Positions 11,275 to 24,539 of a stretch of DNA of 64,000 nt are shown here, in pieces. The position numbers and the translations under genes were made by a program. The stretch comes from Papilionanthe hookeriana x Papilionanthe teres. Lineage: Eukaryota > Streptophyta > Magnoliopsida > Asparagales > Orchidaceae. Numbering within the stretch: position 1 is the stretch's first letter; each line of letters starts with the position of its first letter. The notes below the pieces were generated by a model. It was given only the letters and a program-made list of their open reading frames with translations, was not told the origin of the DNA and did not search any database. Where the stretch lies: positions 18,050,682 through 18,114,681 of the forward strand of contig CM040433.1 of NCBI GenBank assembly GCA_022702705.1, written 5' to 3'.

Positions 11275-11417
11275 CGAAGCGGCTTGGATGCCGTTCTAAA
11301 ATCTTTTTCGAAGACCTCGTCCAAGCGGTAGTCCATCCATCGTCGGCCGTATAGGATCTATCGGAATGATGGGATCGGCCGAGACAACATCGACGGAACC
11401 TCCTTTCCGGGGTTCCT

Positions 11418-13060
11418 TCATGTACTCCTTCGGATCGTTATATTCCCTTTCCGAAGGTTGTCATTGAGCCAACTTTTGAAGGTAATGCAATCTTCTATCT
11501 TATGCCCAAGCATCCGGTGGTAAGGGCAAAAGTTGGGATCACCTTTCTTGTTGACTTCCTCTGGTCTTTTAGGCTCTGGCAGCTGGAAATCTGGAGTCTT
11601 CATCAGACTACGGAACATTTTCGGCACTGCCTCATTCTTGAACGGATACTCCCTGCTCAGAAGCTCCCTTAACGTACGTTGCGGACGAGGCGGTTGTTCA
11701 TACTGTGGAGATGACCGATAGCCGGGCCGAGGTTGCCGGTAATTCCGTCGAGGTTGTCGCGGCCGTTCGACGATATTTGTATCGGCTGCTCGCCTTGTCG
11801 ACCGCCGCAACGATCCCGGACTTCTTTTCAAAAGTTTTCACGGGCTTCGTTTATCCGTTTTGATCGGTGAAACTTAATTGCTTCGCCTCCTCTTGCAAGC
11901 TTCCGGCCTTGCTTAACAACTTCTCGAAAGTCTTAATAGTAAATCCTCGAGGAGAAGTGCTATCGGGCCATGGATGCTTTTTAAGTAAAATGCCGATCGC
12001 ATGTCGTTCTTGCAACCGTGGCTCACACTTCATACTTAGGTTCCTCCATCGAAGTATGTAGTCCACCAAGGTTTCATTCGGCTTCGCTTCTCTACCACTA
12101 AATCACCTATAGTGATGTGGTGCCGAGCTCCCGCAAATCGCTCGATGAAGAGGTTCTCTAATTCTCGAAAACGTCTTTACCGAACCGTTTGGTAATTCCG
12201 CATACCAATCGAAGGCGATCCCCGATGTGCCGCCGACAAATTGTCGGAAGAGTAAAGCGTCACTTCCACCGGCGTTGCAACAACCGGCACGAAAATGTGC
12301 AACATGCCGCCGAGGGTTTCCGGCTCCATCAAAGGTCTCGAACATAGGTGGTACAAAGCCCTTCTGGATATCGGACAGCCGTCGAATTCTTCGGGGTAAG
12401 GTCTACCCGTCCGAATGGATGTCCCGCTCTTCGATTGTGCTAAGGCTTCTCGCACCCGCTCGTTCTACCAAGCTCTTGATATCCTTTTCCGGAATCATAC
12501 TTCGTGTTGCATCCTTCTTTAATCGATCATCCCCGTTGACGGATGTAATCTCCTTTCCTCCGTCTACAATGTGAATAACTTCCGGGGTGTTTCTCTTGGG
12601 GTCGAACCCGACTCGGAGAGTGGCTAGGGCTACGCCCATCTCTTCCATCCTTTTCGCCATCCGGGCGATCGTATCATCTTTCTCGAAGCCGCCTCCTCAT
12701 TACTTCCGGCTCCTCTCTTCCGCAGTACCGCAGGAGCACCTTGTGAAGCCGACGAAGCTCGTGTTTCTACCATGTTAATTTCTCGCATACTCATCATCCA
12801 TGAACTCGACGAGTCAACTTCATCTCCGAATTTCTCCTCTCTTTCCCTCGCTAGTCGCCGAATATCGCTCTTAACTTTTCCATAAGCATCTTCTGCAGGT
12901 CTTTTCGTACCTCCTCGCAGTTGTCATGTGATAATCGTCGAGTTTCTTTCTCATGAGTCCCCTTTATCGCGGTAGCACTTTCTTCGGACTCAAGTCTCCC
13001 GACGAGACTTTCCTTTTCCGATCGTTGTTTCGGTCTTAATCGTCGGCAGTGGGACGCCAT
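11418..13060 (-). pseudogene. Gag, element A
   Basis: Probable start MASHCRRLRPKQRS at 13,060, then a charged N-terminal region. The Retrotrans_gag domain is at about 12,345-11,851: GNPRRHVAHF, FRQFVGGTSGIAFDWY and then DYILRWRNLSMKC. Next comes an Arg/Gln/Pro-rich stretch, and a zinc-knuckle-like CPYHRMLGHKIEDC at about 11,535-11,495, which lacks the canonical CCHC spacing. It would form the particle and bind RNA. The frame changes at least four times (for example near 12,400, 12,100 and 11,840). Confidence 0.85.
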
Positions 13061-14520
13061 ACCATCCTTCTAGCAGCAGAAGGCCTAGGACCGAAGGTCC
13101 GTCACCGAATGCCGGAAGGTGGTATCCTCCCCGATCCGTAAACCCGAAACAACAACAAAGCGGGCTAGCCTTCATTTTCTTATTTGGTTCTTCTCGCAAC
13201 GATAGCAGATTCTACTCGCGGCCCAAGACGAGATTCGGCCGGCACCCGCCCTATCCTTCTTAAAATTTCCGACACGTGGCATCTTTCCTTCTTCGCTAAC
13301 TTTTCAATCACAGCTCGTAACGGCAAGTGGTGTAATCCTAGCCCTCTTCTTTCTCGTTGTCGTTATAGTATGCGGGCCGAGGTAATGTAGAGGCAATTCG
13401 CGGACATTTTCCTCGTCACTCGCGGCGGAAAGGGGATGGAATCTCGCTCCCTTCCAAAAGGGGTGTATACTCGTACAATGGTATGTACTCGGTAATGGTG
13501 TGTACTCGGAATTTCTTCTAGGAAAGCGACTTCAAGCAATCTCGGCCTTTCTGGCAATCTTCCCGCTCCGTTTCTCCTCTCGAGTCCGTGTTAGGTGGAA
13601 CCCTCGAGCCGGACCCGATTTCGAAAACGAAGGTCTTGCACGAAGATCCGTACCCTCCACTGTAACATGCTCCGTCATAAATTCGGACTTCCTTCCCCTT
13701 CGATTCGGCAGGAGCCGGGTAGGTGCGAGACGACTAGACCAGTTGGGGTAGAGATAACGGTCCTTCTATGGACAGCAGGTACTCCTCTCAGTCTGAACCC
13801 TTTGCAGAGGGGAAATTCTCGAGTCGATTTAAGGTCGAATTCAATCATGGGTTTCTCAGCCTTCCGACACTTTGTTCATCAGTGCGAAAAGGGTAGACAT
13901 CGGCGATCTTGACATTCGTGTTCTCGAATCCTTGTCCAAACCGGATGATCCCATCGTCTGGCAATCTCATCCTTGTAAACAGCGAGATCTAGTCCATTGG
14001 TGAAGGAGAAAATCAGCATTGGGGCTTCCATTTTTGCAAGGTAGATTCTGATTGTCAGTCCCAAGTTATGCTTCTTCTCATTAAGACGAAAAGAAAGGAA
14101 TCGAAAAGAGTCCGAACACATTCTTGTTCACGTATATTTATTAAAAGAGTCGTTCATTAGAAGGTTTGTTTATTTAGAACGGAATGTTCAAAGGTGTAGA
14201 GAAGGTAATGAATCTGATTCAGAGTTGGAAAGGAAAAGAAAGTCTTATGCAAGACTTCTCGACTCGAAGGATTACTCCTAAACTAACACCTATCGGGTCC
14301 ACCCCTCCTCGAAATGAGGTAAAGGATCTCGGAACCTCTCTCGTTTAGGGGTGTCTAAACAAAGGCTCCTAAATCCGAGAGAATGTTGGCTATACTCGTT
14401 CAAGGTAGAAATGAACATAGTATCCCAACGGAAAGAAGGGTAGTTTGATCCATAAGGGACATGGATGCACTACCGATTTTTGAAAGCGTAATTGTTCGAT
14501 TAGAATGGAGAGAGGAACTG
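13061..14520 (-). other. Element A 5' leader
   Basis: Between PBS and gag. Short open frames exist on both strands (for example 13,879-14,121 minus), but none shows a motif. Ogre elements often carry an extra ORF before gag; I cannot see one here. Confidence 0.5.
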
Positions 14521-14538
14521 TCCCCAGCCGGAGTCGCC
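14521..14538 (-). other. Primer-binding site, element A
   Basis: On the minus strand GGCGACTCCGGCTGGGGA, 7 bp after the LTR end. It matches the TGGCGACTCC(G)CTGGGGA site used by Tat/Ogre elements with one extra base. The primer is often given as tRNA-Arg; I did not verify this. Confidence 0.75.
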
Positions 14539-14726
14539 GTAAATATGCTCGGCATTATTTTTTTTTAGGTTAATGTGTTTTATTTTGAAAAAGGGGGTCG
14601 CCTACGTAAATTGTCGGCGAATTTTAATTTAATTTAAATAAATAATTGAAAAGTATTTGATTTTAAAATAATTTTAAATTCGAAAATTTTAAGATATGAA
14701 ATCAAACCGATCTCACATCCCGAATA

Positions 14727-14738
14727 GTTTATATAAAC
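14727..14738 (-). promoter_or_regulatory. Candidate TATA box, palindrome GTTTATATAAAC
   Basis: Perfect 12-bp palindrome about 180 bp before the LTR end, in a block conserved in LTR E (60,416-60,427). If it is the core promoter, U3 is about 7.2 kb and R-U5 only about 150 bp. LTR B has a decayed version near 33,100. This is inference from position and sequence only. Confidence 0.4.
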
Positions 14739-16672
14739 GAGCGCCGCACCACAAACCGTGTATCTATCCCGAAGAATAGACACACCGCTTCGATAATGGG
14801 GCTCGATTAAATAAACTAGAAAGGTTTGTGACATCCGTTTGGTCTCGCGAACCAATTTTATAAGCCGACAAATTCCCCGCTTAATATGAAAACATTAAAC
14901 AGGGTTTATATTACCTGGGTTCTTAAAGTTCCCTATAAGGGCAAGCCCCTATAGTTAATTACATCTTAAGTGACGGAAATCACCTAAGAAAACTCTCGAT
15001 AATAATCAATAGTTCTGCTCTCAAGAATTTCAAAGTTTAAGTTTTCAAGGGATTGAATTTTCGAATTTCAATAGGGAACGGATCAAATTTGGAACATTTT
15101 ATTTTAGGAGTCCAAAGGAAGAAGGGTAGGAGAAGCCGAAGATCCAAGAAGAACTTCGGATAACTTCCCGAACTATCCTATTGTTTCGTTCGAATTTAGG
15201 AAAGTCCTAATGTTTATTTAGTATTTTGATCTCGCCAATTTTAATTAGTTAGGACTTATATTCGTATGATAAAATCATACAAATAACCTCGAAGATGTGA
15301 GGGTTTATGTCGTATCGGACGACTACCTCTGATATCCTAAAACCGGTTAGGGCTTAATTTACATGATATGATCATGCAAATGCCTAACGAAGAGTCGAGG
15401 ATTTATGTTGCCCTAGGCAAACTACCTCGAAGTCCTAGTGGCTTGGTTATTTAATTCTAAGGAAAAGTTTTGTCGAAGTAGATTCAAGTTTTGCCGACGA
15501 CGATGGCCGTGCCGCCCACCATGCTCCGAGCTCCTTGTTGTCGCAGAGGTTTAGTTTTAGAAATCATAAATCGTGAGATGAGAGAAGTGTTTGGTTTTAG
15601 AGAAAGTCTTAATTTCCAAGTGTTTTTTATGTTTTAATTAAAACAAATCTTAAAGTCGATTATAACAACACCGGTTAAGATCCCACGGCTCCATCATTCC
15701 GCATCATTATTTTTATCGGATTCACTTAGTCCGTATGAATTTCGCTAAACTCAACCGAATGAGTTCCACACTTTCATTTAGACCGTGGGAAATCCCGTTA
15801 GCAACACGTAGGTTACATCATCCGAGGTATTCCCGATCATCCAACAAGACGTTTTAATTTAGTTGTAGTTGTAGTTTTGTGGTTTTGTTTGTGATTAAAT
15901 TTTGAGTTGTTTTATATTTTGAATGTTGTGGCGGTGAATTTTATCTTGTAGTGTCTTTTAATTTAGTTATGAGTTTCAGTTTTGGTTTCTGTCCTAAAGG
16001 TGTAGGTTTTCATGCAACTGTTGTTTATCATGCAAGAAAAGTAAAGTGCGATGCGATTAAATAAGTTGCAATAGAGTAAATCGCAATAAAATAAAAGCGT
16101 ACCCTGAGGGTCTTCCCGTCATCCCAAGCCGCACTTAAAACACAATTAGAATATTTAAGCATTTAAAGTAAGTCCCTAGTAAAGCTAAGGGAAAGGTTAT
16201 GGTTTTCTACCAAGTTCCTAATCCTATAGCTAGTCACCTCCTATGACGTCTAGGTCTTCAATTTTGGTTTTAAGGATGATTTTCTTCACCAAAGAACAAC
16301 TAAGCTCAATTTGTTCTTAAGGACATTCCATCATATCGAGGAAGTGTTTAAGACGAATCTTAAACATCCTTTCAATATTTCTGGAATTGTCCTAAGTCCA
16401 AATGAATTCTATTGTTCAAGTGAATTAATCATCCGAGGTGTTTCGAGTTAAGTTTTATTTCTTGCTCGATGAATTAGGATGTTCGAATATCCTTATGAAT
16501 GAAGTGTCATTTCACTTGATACTCCATTTAGGAGTTATAATAGTAAAAGCTCCTAAGGGCAAAATGATATTTAATGATTTGTGATTCAAATTTAAGTTCA
16601 AATTAATGATTTAAGTTTGGAATAGTTGTTCAAGTTATTTTAGATTTATTTTTGAATTCTTCATGTCTTTAT

Positions 16673-16925
16673 ATTTAATTTAATTTAATTTAATTTAACT
16701 TAATTTAATTTAATGTGGTTTAATTTAAATTAATTTAACTTAAGTTAATTTAATGTAATATGATTTAGTTTAATTTAATTTAATTTAATTTAATTTGATT
16801 TAATTTAGTTTCAATTTAATTTAATTTAATTTAATTTAATTTAATTTAGATTTATATAATATAATATAATTTAATTTAATTTAATTTAATTTAATTTAAT
16901 TTAGTTTAATTTAATTCTTAATTTT
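16673..16925. repeat. (TTTAA)n microsatellite in LTR A
   Basis: Near-continuous TTTAA repeats with interruptions. The counterpart (AATTA phase, opposite strand) at 62,336-62,420 sits at the junction of the inverted LTR pair. Confidence 0.9.
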
Positions 16926-19900
16926 TAATTTAATTTTTAATTTTAGAGGAATTTGTTTTAAATAATTTAACTTTAATTTAATTTAATGATTAAGTCTTTT
17001 AGCATTTTAAATCTTAAACTTGGATTATCATTTTAATTAAGAATTAAATATTATTGGGATGATTAATTTAGGGATTTTTAAATTAAAGAATAAATCTCCT
17101 CCTAATAATATCCCTATTTTAATAATTCCAATTTTATTATTCTTCCAAATTTAACTAATTATTTAATTAAGGTTTATCAAATTGTTTTAAATTGTTTAGT
17201 AGGTTTCTACCCCTTAATTATCTAAATTTCAATCATCCAAATCAAGTTAAAATCAAATATTTTGCCTATTAATTTCATTAAGCCTAAAGTCTTAATTAAA
17301 GGGTTAAGATTTTAATTACCATTTTGCCCTTCAAGCCTAATAATTTCATAACTCACTAAATTGAGCTCGAATGAACTTGAAATTTTTATGTTACTTCACT
17401 CATATGTCAATAAAGACATTAGTAGGAGAAAATGTGATTTTTCTGTATTTAATTTATTTATATAATTATTTTTGGTGGAAAATAAGGATTTCCAAGGAAA
17501 ATTTAATAATATGACCAAGGGAAAGTTTCTGTCCTTAAGAAAATTATGGGACATTCCTAATGACCAGAGGACCACTTAGACCAATTTTTGTGATTTTTTG
17601 AATTATATTTTATTTACTAGAATTATTTTAAGTTCTGGAGTATTAATTAATTTAAAAATAGAATATAAGTTGAAAAATGAATTTTATAATTTTTAAAATT
17701 CTCTCTGATATCAAGGATTCCAGAGAACCAAATTTTACAATTTTCTGATTTTTCTTTGATTTATTATAATTATTTTAGTGAAAATGCTAGAAAATACATT
17801 TTTTTAATTTTTAAAATTACCCTAAGGCTTTAAAATTTAATATCTCATTAAATAGACCTAAGAAAAATATGGGGTTTGTTCCTAAGTGATTAAATTTCAA
17901 AATATGACATTTTGGTGAATTTTATTATTTTTGTGATTTTTATTATTTTTAATTATTAAAATATTAAAATAATGATGAAAAATCAACTTTTTTAGAAAAT
18001 TGAAATTTTAATTTTCTTAAATTCCCCTGATATCAGAGAGGCTCCAAAACCAATTTGGTGAATTTTTGAAAGATATTTTGAAAGTTATGAATTTTTAAAG
18101 TTTAAAATGACTAAATTGGCTTAATCAACCCAATTAATAGGGCTAACCAAGTCCAATCGACATCAAATTTTTATGGTGGGTTCTTCTGATCCTAAAGGTC
18201 AATGGAGAATTGATTTGAAGTCAATTTGATGTATGGTTAGCTCTAATTAATTAGAGACCTATTTTGAGTGTTTAAGCCAATTAGGGTTGTCTAAAATGAA
18301 CTAACTCAAAACCTATTTTTCCTAGGGTTCTCTCGGTCATAAGGAACATCACCAAATTTTCCTAGAATTTATTTCACAACATGCTATTTATTGGAATTAA
18401 AATACTCAAAACAGTGACATGAATTTGAAAAATCAATAACTCTTCATAGGATGACCTCCGACTTTGGAAAATTCAGGGAATGTTCCCAAATTCGGAGGCT
18501 TCAAAAGCCCTATGGTCTCATGCCATGGTGAATTGTATACATGCATGGAGAATTAAATGTATGCAGAGAGTAAATAAATTATAAAAAATAAAATACTTCG
18601 ATGAAATTAAATGATTTCTTTTCCACATTATTCTCCTCCGTTCACCGAGCAAGAGGGTATTTTTATTTTATTTTTCTGATTTTCCTACACAAAGTTATGA
18701 ATTTTTAAAGTTTCGATATTTAATAAATACATTAAATACCCTATTTATCTACTTATCCACGCGGCGCCGCCGAAACATCGGCAGCTCCGAAGGGGTACGT
18801 GTCGCGCTCGTGATTGGGCGCCGCCATCCGAGTCGGCCGTCCCGGGCCCGCCGTATCGTTCCGTCTCCTCATCCGGCGCGATCCGCGCCGTCCGTCCGCG
18901 CGTGTATTAAATGGACGACATCCGTTCATCGTCCCCAAGCCTCCTAACCCGAGAACCGTCCACCTTCTAATCCCTAAGATCTCACTCGATTCTCCATGGA
19001 TTTTCATGTTCTTATGCTTCTATGGATTCGTCTTCGAAGAGACGAACACATCTATACTGGTTATCATGCATTGAAATTAAAGCATTTGAAATGGAGAATC
19101 TCCGTAAGCTCTGGATGAAGAATTAGCTCATACCTTTGCTCGCAGAAGTGTGGCTTCGATCCGAGAGTTGTTGCACCTTCGATCGGATCCCAGCAAGCTC
19201 CGCATGAAGTCTCCCGGTCCGGTGAATCGTCTAGTGTTGGACTTCGACCACGCCCGATCACAAAGCTTGGAGGCCGGAGCAACCTGGTGGCCTCGGAGAT
19301 GGGGCTTTGTCGGTGGACACCTTCCCTCGGTCCGGTGAAGGTGTAGAACCAATCAATTTGGGGATCGGCTCCACCGTGGAGAAGTGTCCCGGTTTTCGGG
19401 TGGAATTTCGACTGGGAAATCGAGTTTTATCGCGGGGATTAGGGCAAATCGACACCTGGGATCAACCGCTCTAAGGGTGGAGAAGGGTCTGGAACAATCT
19501 TGGCGTAGTTTCGGCAAGGTTTGTGCAACTCTCCTTCATGGCCGCGAGGGGTGAGGGGTTTAAATAGCATGGTCGGAGGCTCTCCCGTGGGGGTTTAATG
19601 GTCGGGATCACTCGCTTAGTCAAGGGAAGAACAGCCATGCTATCCATTCTGGGTCTGAGACAAGTCAGCAATGGAGAATTTCAATGTTGGCTCACATGTG
19701 AGCTTTCGGCCATGGTGTTTTCCGGTGGCCCGGTGGCTGGCCGGCTGTGCATGGGTCACCCTCGTGTTCAGGTGGGTCGTGGCTCGATGTTTGTGAAGGC
19801 AATCGGTGGCTGCCATGTGTAAAGGGTTTGAATCAAAGTGGAATGGGGTAAGGGTGTATTTTGGCTCAAATTGGTCAAATGCATGGATTGGGCTAGGTGC

Positions 19901-21916
19901 ACCTTCCCATGGCTAGTTTGGGCTGAAGATAAAGTGGTTTAGGTCAGCATAATTAGTGGGGAAGGGTCACCATCCAAGTACAATTAAGTTTAAGCAAGGT
20001 TTAGTGGAGTCATGGAAGTGGCTAATCCCTTTAAGGGAATATGGAAAGGGCCTCCTCCTCTTGCCATCTTGGGTATGGTGAGGTGGAAAGTAGATCCCAT
20101 GGCTCTCATGTGGCTCATGCATGGCTTCATGGCTCATTCGTTGCTTGGGAAAAGTTTAGTCAACTTTCATGAGGAAGGATGTTGAAATTTTTGATGGATT
20201 TAAGGAGAATTGTCATAAGGCTTGATTTGGATTTATTTGGTGATAGATTTTAGAACTTAGGAAGTGTTTTAATCAAAGGGATGATGAGAGGAATTTCATG
20301 TGGGCTTTGTTATGGACTTTGGGCTTTTGAATTTGTCTTGGATGGGCCTTTTAAGAAAGTGGGCCTTAGGCTTTATGGATGGGAATTTTTGTAAAATGTT
20401 GGACCAAATAATTGTTGGGTTTGCTTTAGGGATGTTTCATGAGTAATTTGAAATAGATTCAAGGTGGTTTGGGTTTGAATTGGGTTGAATTTGGGTTTAT
20501 TTGGTAAATGGGCCAATGTAGGTCAAATTGAGCTAATCTTGGGCCAATGTTGGGCTAGAGTTGGAATTGATGTAAAATTAATGTTGGGAAATGTTTATGG
20601 GAGTGTTTCAAAGAGGATTTGGCCTAGGTTAGGTTTTGATTTTGAGGTTTGGGTTCATTTGGGTTAAGTTTGGGTTTAGGTCAAAATTGGGTCTTTTAGC
20701 TTTGGGTTGAATTTGAGTGGGGTTTGGGTCTAAATTTTGGGCAAATCATGTTAGTGTTTTGTTTGTGGGAATGTCAAGGATGATTTAGAAAAGATTTGGG
20801 GTTAATTGGAGTTGAATTGGGTGAGTTTGGGTTAGGCTTGGGTCATGGGTCCAAATCGGGCTTTAAGGCCAAAAGTGAAATTGGATCCAAATGTCAATCA
20901 AATTGGACTTGGATTTGGTCTAAATTGGTGTTGAGAATGTTGAATTGAAGTTTAGAATTGAATTGGACCAGAATTTGGGTCAATTGGGTAGGTTTGGTTT
21001 GACATCGGGTTCACTTAGGGTTAAAATGGGTCAAATTGGGGGTTTTGACAAAAGTAGGGTAAATTGGCAAAATTGGCCCATGGTGTAGTTGAACAAAATG
21101 AAATTGGGAATATTTGGGATTTTCTGGAATTTTCTGGGAATTTTCTGAATTTTTGGATTTTTTGACTAAGAGGGGTATTTTGGATATTTGGAGGGTATTG
21201 GGAGGTATTTTTGGAATTTTTGGTATTTTTGGTTATGGATGATCAATTTGAGTAATGTGGAAATGTTTGGGAATGATTTTGGGGAATTTTGGGTAATTTG
21301 GAAATTTTTGAGAAATTTGGGCTATTCAGGGCTTTGGTAGGTTAGGCGGGTGTAGGGTCCCGGGGGTCAAAAATTGAAAATTTGGAAAATGGAAGATTAG
21401 GTGAATGTAAGTGGAATAAAATCATTTTGGTTGAGCCATGAAGCCACATCAAGCCCACATGAGCCATGAAGGGACTCATTTGAGGCATTCACTATGTTGT
21501 TCCTAACCCTCTTACCAAGGGCTTAGGGGTTAAGGACCATCCATGTGAATCACCTACATGAGTCAGGAGGTCAAGTCGGGTATGGGTGTGTTTTTAGGAA
21601 GTGTGTGAAAGTGTAGTGTATAAGTGTAATGTGTGTGTAAGTCAACCCTTCACCAGACCAGGCCACCCAGGGCAATCCTAAGGTCAAAGAGTCCTATAGG
21701 AACTCATCCTTTAAACTTCCACATTTGATCTCAACCCTCTAGGTGATTAGGGGTCTACAATCAAGTTTGTGGAGTTTGCAGGAGTTAAGAAGTGGTTTGA
21801 AATTCTAGATGGTGGATCCCAATTCTAGTCCTCTAAGATAGTCAAAGGAAAAGCCTAAGGCTAGATCCTAAGCACTAAAAGAAGAAGAGAAGACCTCATC
21901 AAAAATGAGGTCAACA

Positions 21917-24536
21917 GACCTACACCAACCCATCAGACCATTAAATGACCCATATCAACATGAAACCAAAACCCAAATTAAAATAAGGGAGAGAGGACAA
22001 AAGAAGTTATTCGTTCTAACCTCTTCCTCTTAATTCATACCCTAGTTCAAGTGACCCAAATCTCTTCATGATTGGGTCAAGGAGAACTTCTCCTAAGTCC
22101 AAAAAAGGCCACCTAAGCCCTCTCTAATGCTCATATGCCATGGATTCCTCCCTCTTCCTCCATTGGAGCCAACTTGGACAAAGCTTCCAAGGAGAAGAAT
22201 TCCCTCCATACTTCTCTCCTTAATCTCTGAAAACATTTCAGAGGAGTCGGGAGATTCTTTCCAAGCTAACATTGGCCATATCCAAGCCATTCATGACCAT
22301 TAAAGACCAAACTCGAGAGCTTAAGGAGAAGAGAAAACTCCCTAACTAGTGCCTAAGACCTCTGACTTTTTACACAAAAAACCTTGTGCTTGATATAGAC
22401 AATAAATTCTCACTACTTTAAAGCCTTCTCCATAACCTTGAAACTCTAATTTTGTCATTGATATATAGGAGAAATTTCAGGTATGACACAAAGCCTTTCG
22501 AAGCATCAAACCAACTCTTCCAAAAGCATCCTAGAATCTCTATGAACCTTTCCTCATTAAAATTAGGGTTTCTCAAGGCCTCTAATCTATTTCAAGACCA
22601 AACTGTGGGACCATCTCACCTAGCTCAAACCTAGGCCCAATTTTAAATTAAATTGAGCTAAGGAGGAGCTGTGTAGGGTCAAGGCGATTGTGTTTGGCAA
22701 GCCCAATTGAGGATACACCTCTTGGGCAAAGGTATAGTTCACAAAACCTAAAAATAGCCTTGGTTCGGTCATTTGTGAAGGAGATGAACTCACCATACTT
22801 GATCAACAGTATGGATGTGTTTTTCTTGCTTTGATGAAGCTTTAGAAACAAATTTTGTGAGATTCCATGGAGAATCAAGAGAGATATTACTGTTTGATTA
22901 TGAACGATCATCGGTTAATCGTCTCATAGGGACGATAAACCGATGTCTTTTATTTCCATGTATCAGAAATGAACAATATTGATTGAATCGAACCACCAAA
23001 TGGTTCATATAAATGAGCTTGAACCGCAGGCTAGCTTGGATGACATGTGGAAAGCACAGCCAATCCAGAAATGTCGTGTATGCCTTCGGTGCTATTGAGG
23101 ATGACAAGGCGCCATGTCGAATAAGTAGTTATCTAGGATTTTCTAAATTATTTAAATCTAGAAAAATCTAATAAAGTTTAAAAAATCATGTCTTTGTCTA
23201 GAAAAGTCAGAAAAATAAACCAAAAATACATCTGACTTAGAAAACAGAGGGAAAACTCCAAAAAAGAAATTAACAATAAATAAATTATATTTGACTTTTA
23301 ATTGATTAAATACTCTATAAAGCATTTTAATTATTAAAAATTAAATATAAATCCAAAAATTATGAAATTTTCATGGATTATTTCTTTCATCCTTGGGAAC
23401 ATTCTCTGAATTTTCAAAGTTAGATAGTTTTCCTAAATTAAAAATTACTAATTTTCCATCAACCTTATAATTATTTAATTATAAAAAAATCAAAAAATTG
23501 GAAATTCAAATGAAAAATGGTTAGGAAATTTAGAGTAATTAAATTAATGCCTAAAATAAAATTAGAACATTTGAAAAAGTCTAAAGTGATAATTTCAACA
23601 TTGAGGGGTAAAATTATAAATTTTAAAATTTACAACTTAGCAAAACTTTCTCAAACTTAGTTTATTATTTTTAATCCCTTAGTCAAAAGGATTAAAATGG
23701 TTATAGGGTTAACTTAACCCTAATCTTTAGCTCTAATCCACCTTAGACCTAAACGTAATCTTTAAGCCTTAACCAATTTAAGCTTAACCCAAATTTTTAA
23801 GTATAACCCATCTTAGAACTAAACTTAATCTTAAACTAAATTAAGCTTAACCCTAATTTTGAGGTCTAACCCATCTTAGATCTAACACAAGCCCTTAGCC
23901 TTAACTAAATTAGTTTAAACCCTAATCATTGGGTCTAAACCCATCTTAGGCTTAACTTACCCTAAGCCTTAATCAAATTAGGTTTAACCCTAATATTTAG
24001 GTCTAAACCACATTAGACCTAATTTTTAATCCTAAGCCTTAGGTCTAAACCGCATTATACCTAATCCATAATCTTAAGCCTTAGATCTAAACCACATTAG
24101 ACCTAATCATTAATCCTTATATTTAGGTCTAAACCACATTAGACCTAAATTTTAATCGTAAGCTTTAGGTCTAAACCACATTAGACCTAATGATTAACCC
24201 TAATTGTTAGGCTAAACTATTTTATACCTAAACTTAATCCTTAAGCCTTAACCAAATTAGGTTTAATCATAATCTTTAGGTCTAAAACACATTAAATCAA
24301 TTTTTTAATCCTTATAATTAGGTCTAAACCACATTAGACCTAATCCTTAATCCTAAGCATTATGTCTAAGCTGCATTAAACCTAATCCTTAATTCTAAGC
24401 CTCAAGTTTAAAGAACATTAAATCTAATCCTTAATACTATGTCTTAGGTTTAAACCACATTAGACATAATCTTTAATTTTAAACCTTAGGTCTAAATCAT
24501 TTTAGGCCTAATCTTAATCCTTAAGTATAACCTATA
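21917..24536 (+). mobile_element. LTR G, left part (plus-sense LTR remnant of the Tat-like family)
   Basis: The reverse complement of parts of this stretch resembles LTRs A and F. For example, the segment near 22,850-22,885 reversed reads like 18,980-19,000 and 29,935-29,965. G therefore runs opposite to A, F and B. No ORF of interest. G appears to be the substrate into which A, F and B inserted. Confidence 0.6.
23690..24536. repeat. 42-bp tandem array in LTR G
   Basis: The core GGTCTAAACC recurs at 24,000, 24,042, 24,084, 24,126 and 24,168, exactly 42 bp apart, with looser copies on both sides. Each unit pairs TTAGGTCTAA with TTAGACCTAA, so it is partly palindromic. The TTAGG/CCTAA words are not a telomere array. 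Confidence 0.85.
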
Positions 24537-24539
24537 TTA

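Larger units (their letters stand above)
1..21916 (-). mobile_element. Element A: Tat/Ogre-like LTR retrotransposon with AlkB gene (left LTR runs off window)
   Basis: A Ty3/gypsy element read on the minus strand. From right to left come the 5' LTR (14,546-21,916), a PBS, a 1.5-kb leader, gag, protease, RT, RNase H, a second RNase H, integrase, an AlkB-domain ORF, a tandem-repeat 3' UTR and the first 1,438 bp of the 3' LTR. Bases 1-1,438 match 20,479-21,916 at roughly 97% by eye, which pairs the LTRs. The dual RNase H, the PBS type, the giant LTRs and the 3' UTR array all fit the Tat/Ogre branch. The candidate right target-site copy is GACCT (21,917-21,921); the left one lies outside the window. 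All coding domains are recognisable but frameshifted. Confidence 0.88.
14546..21916 (-). repeat. Element A 5' LTR, 7,371 bp
   Basis: Minus-strand ends TGTTGACC...GCCGAGCA. The inner edge is fixed by the PBS, and the outer edge by the copy at 1-1,438. The length is extreme but Ogre-type LTRs reach several kb. Blocks shared with LTRs E, F and B include a segment around 14,690-14,870, another at 14,938-15,005, a GC-rich block (18,755-18,905) and a segment at 18,940-19,005. Short ORFs such as 18,753-19,352 have no recognisable product. Confidence 0.85.

Noticed and set aside
18753..19822. Several ORFs of 60-86 codons in GC-richer LTR DNA
   Set aside because: Both strands are open by composition; no motif, and equivalent places in LTRs F and B are not conserved as coding.
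23690..24536. Interstitial telomere repeats
   Set aside because: CCTAA and TTAGG words are frequent, but the true period is 42 bp and TTTAGGG arrays are absent.
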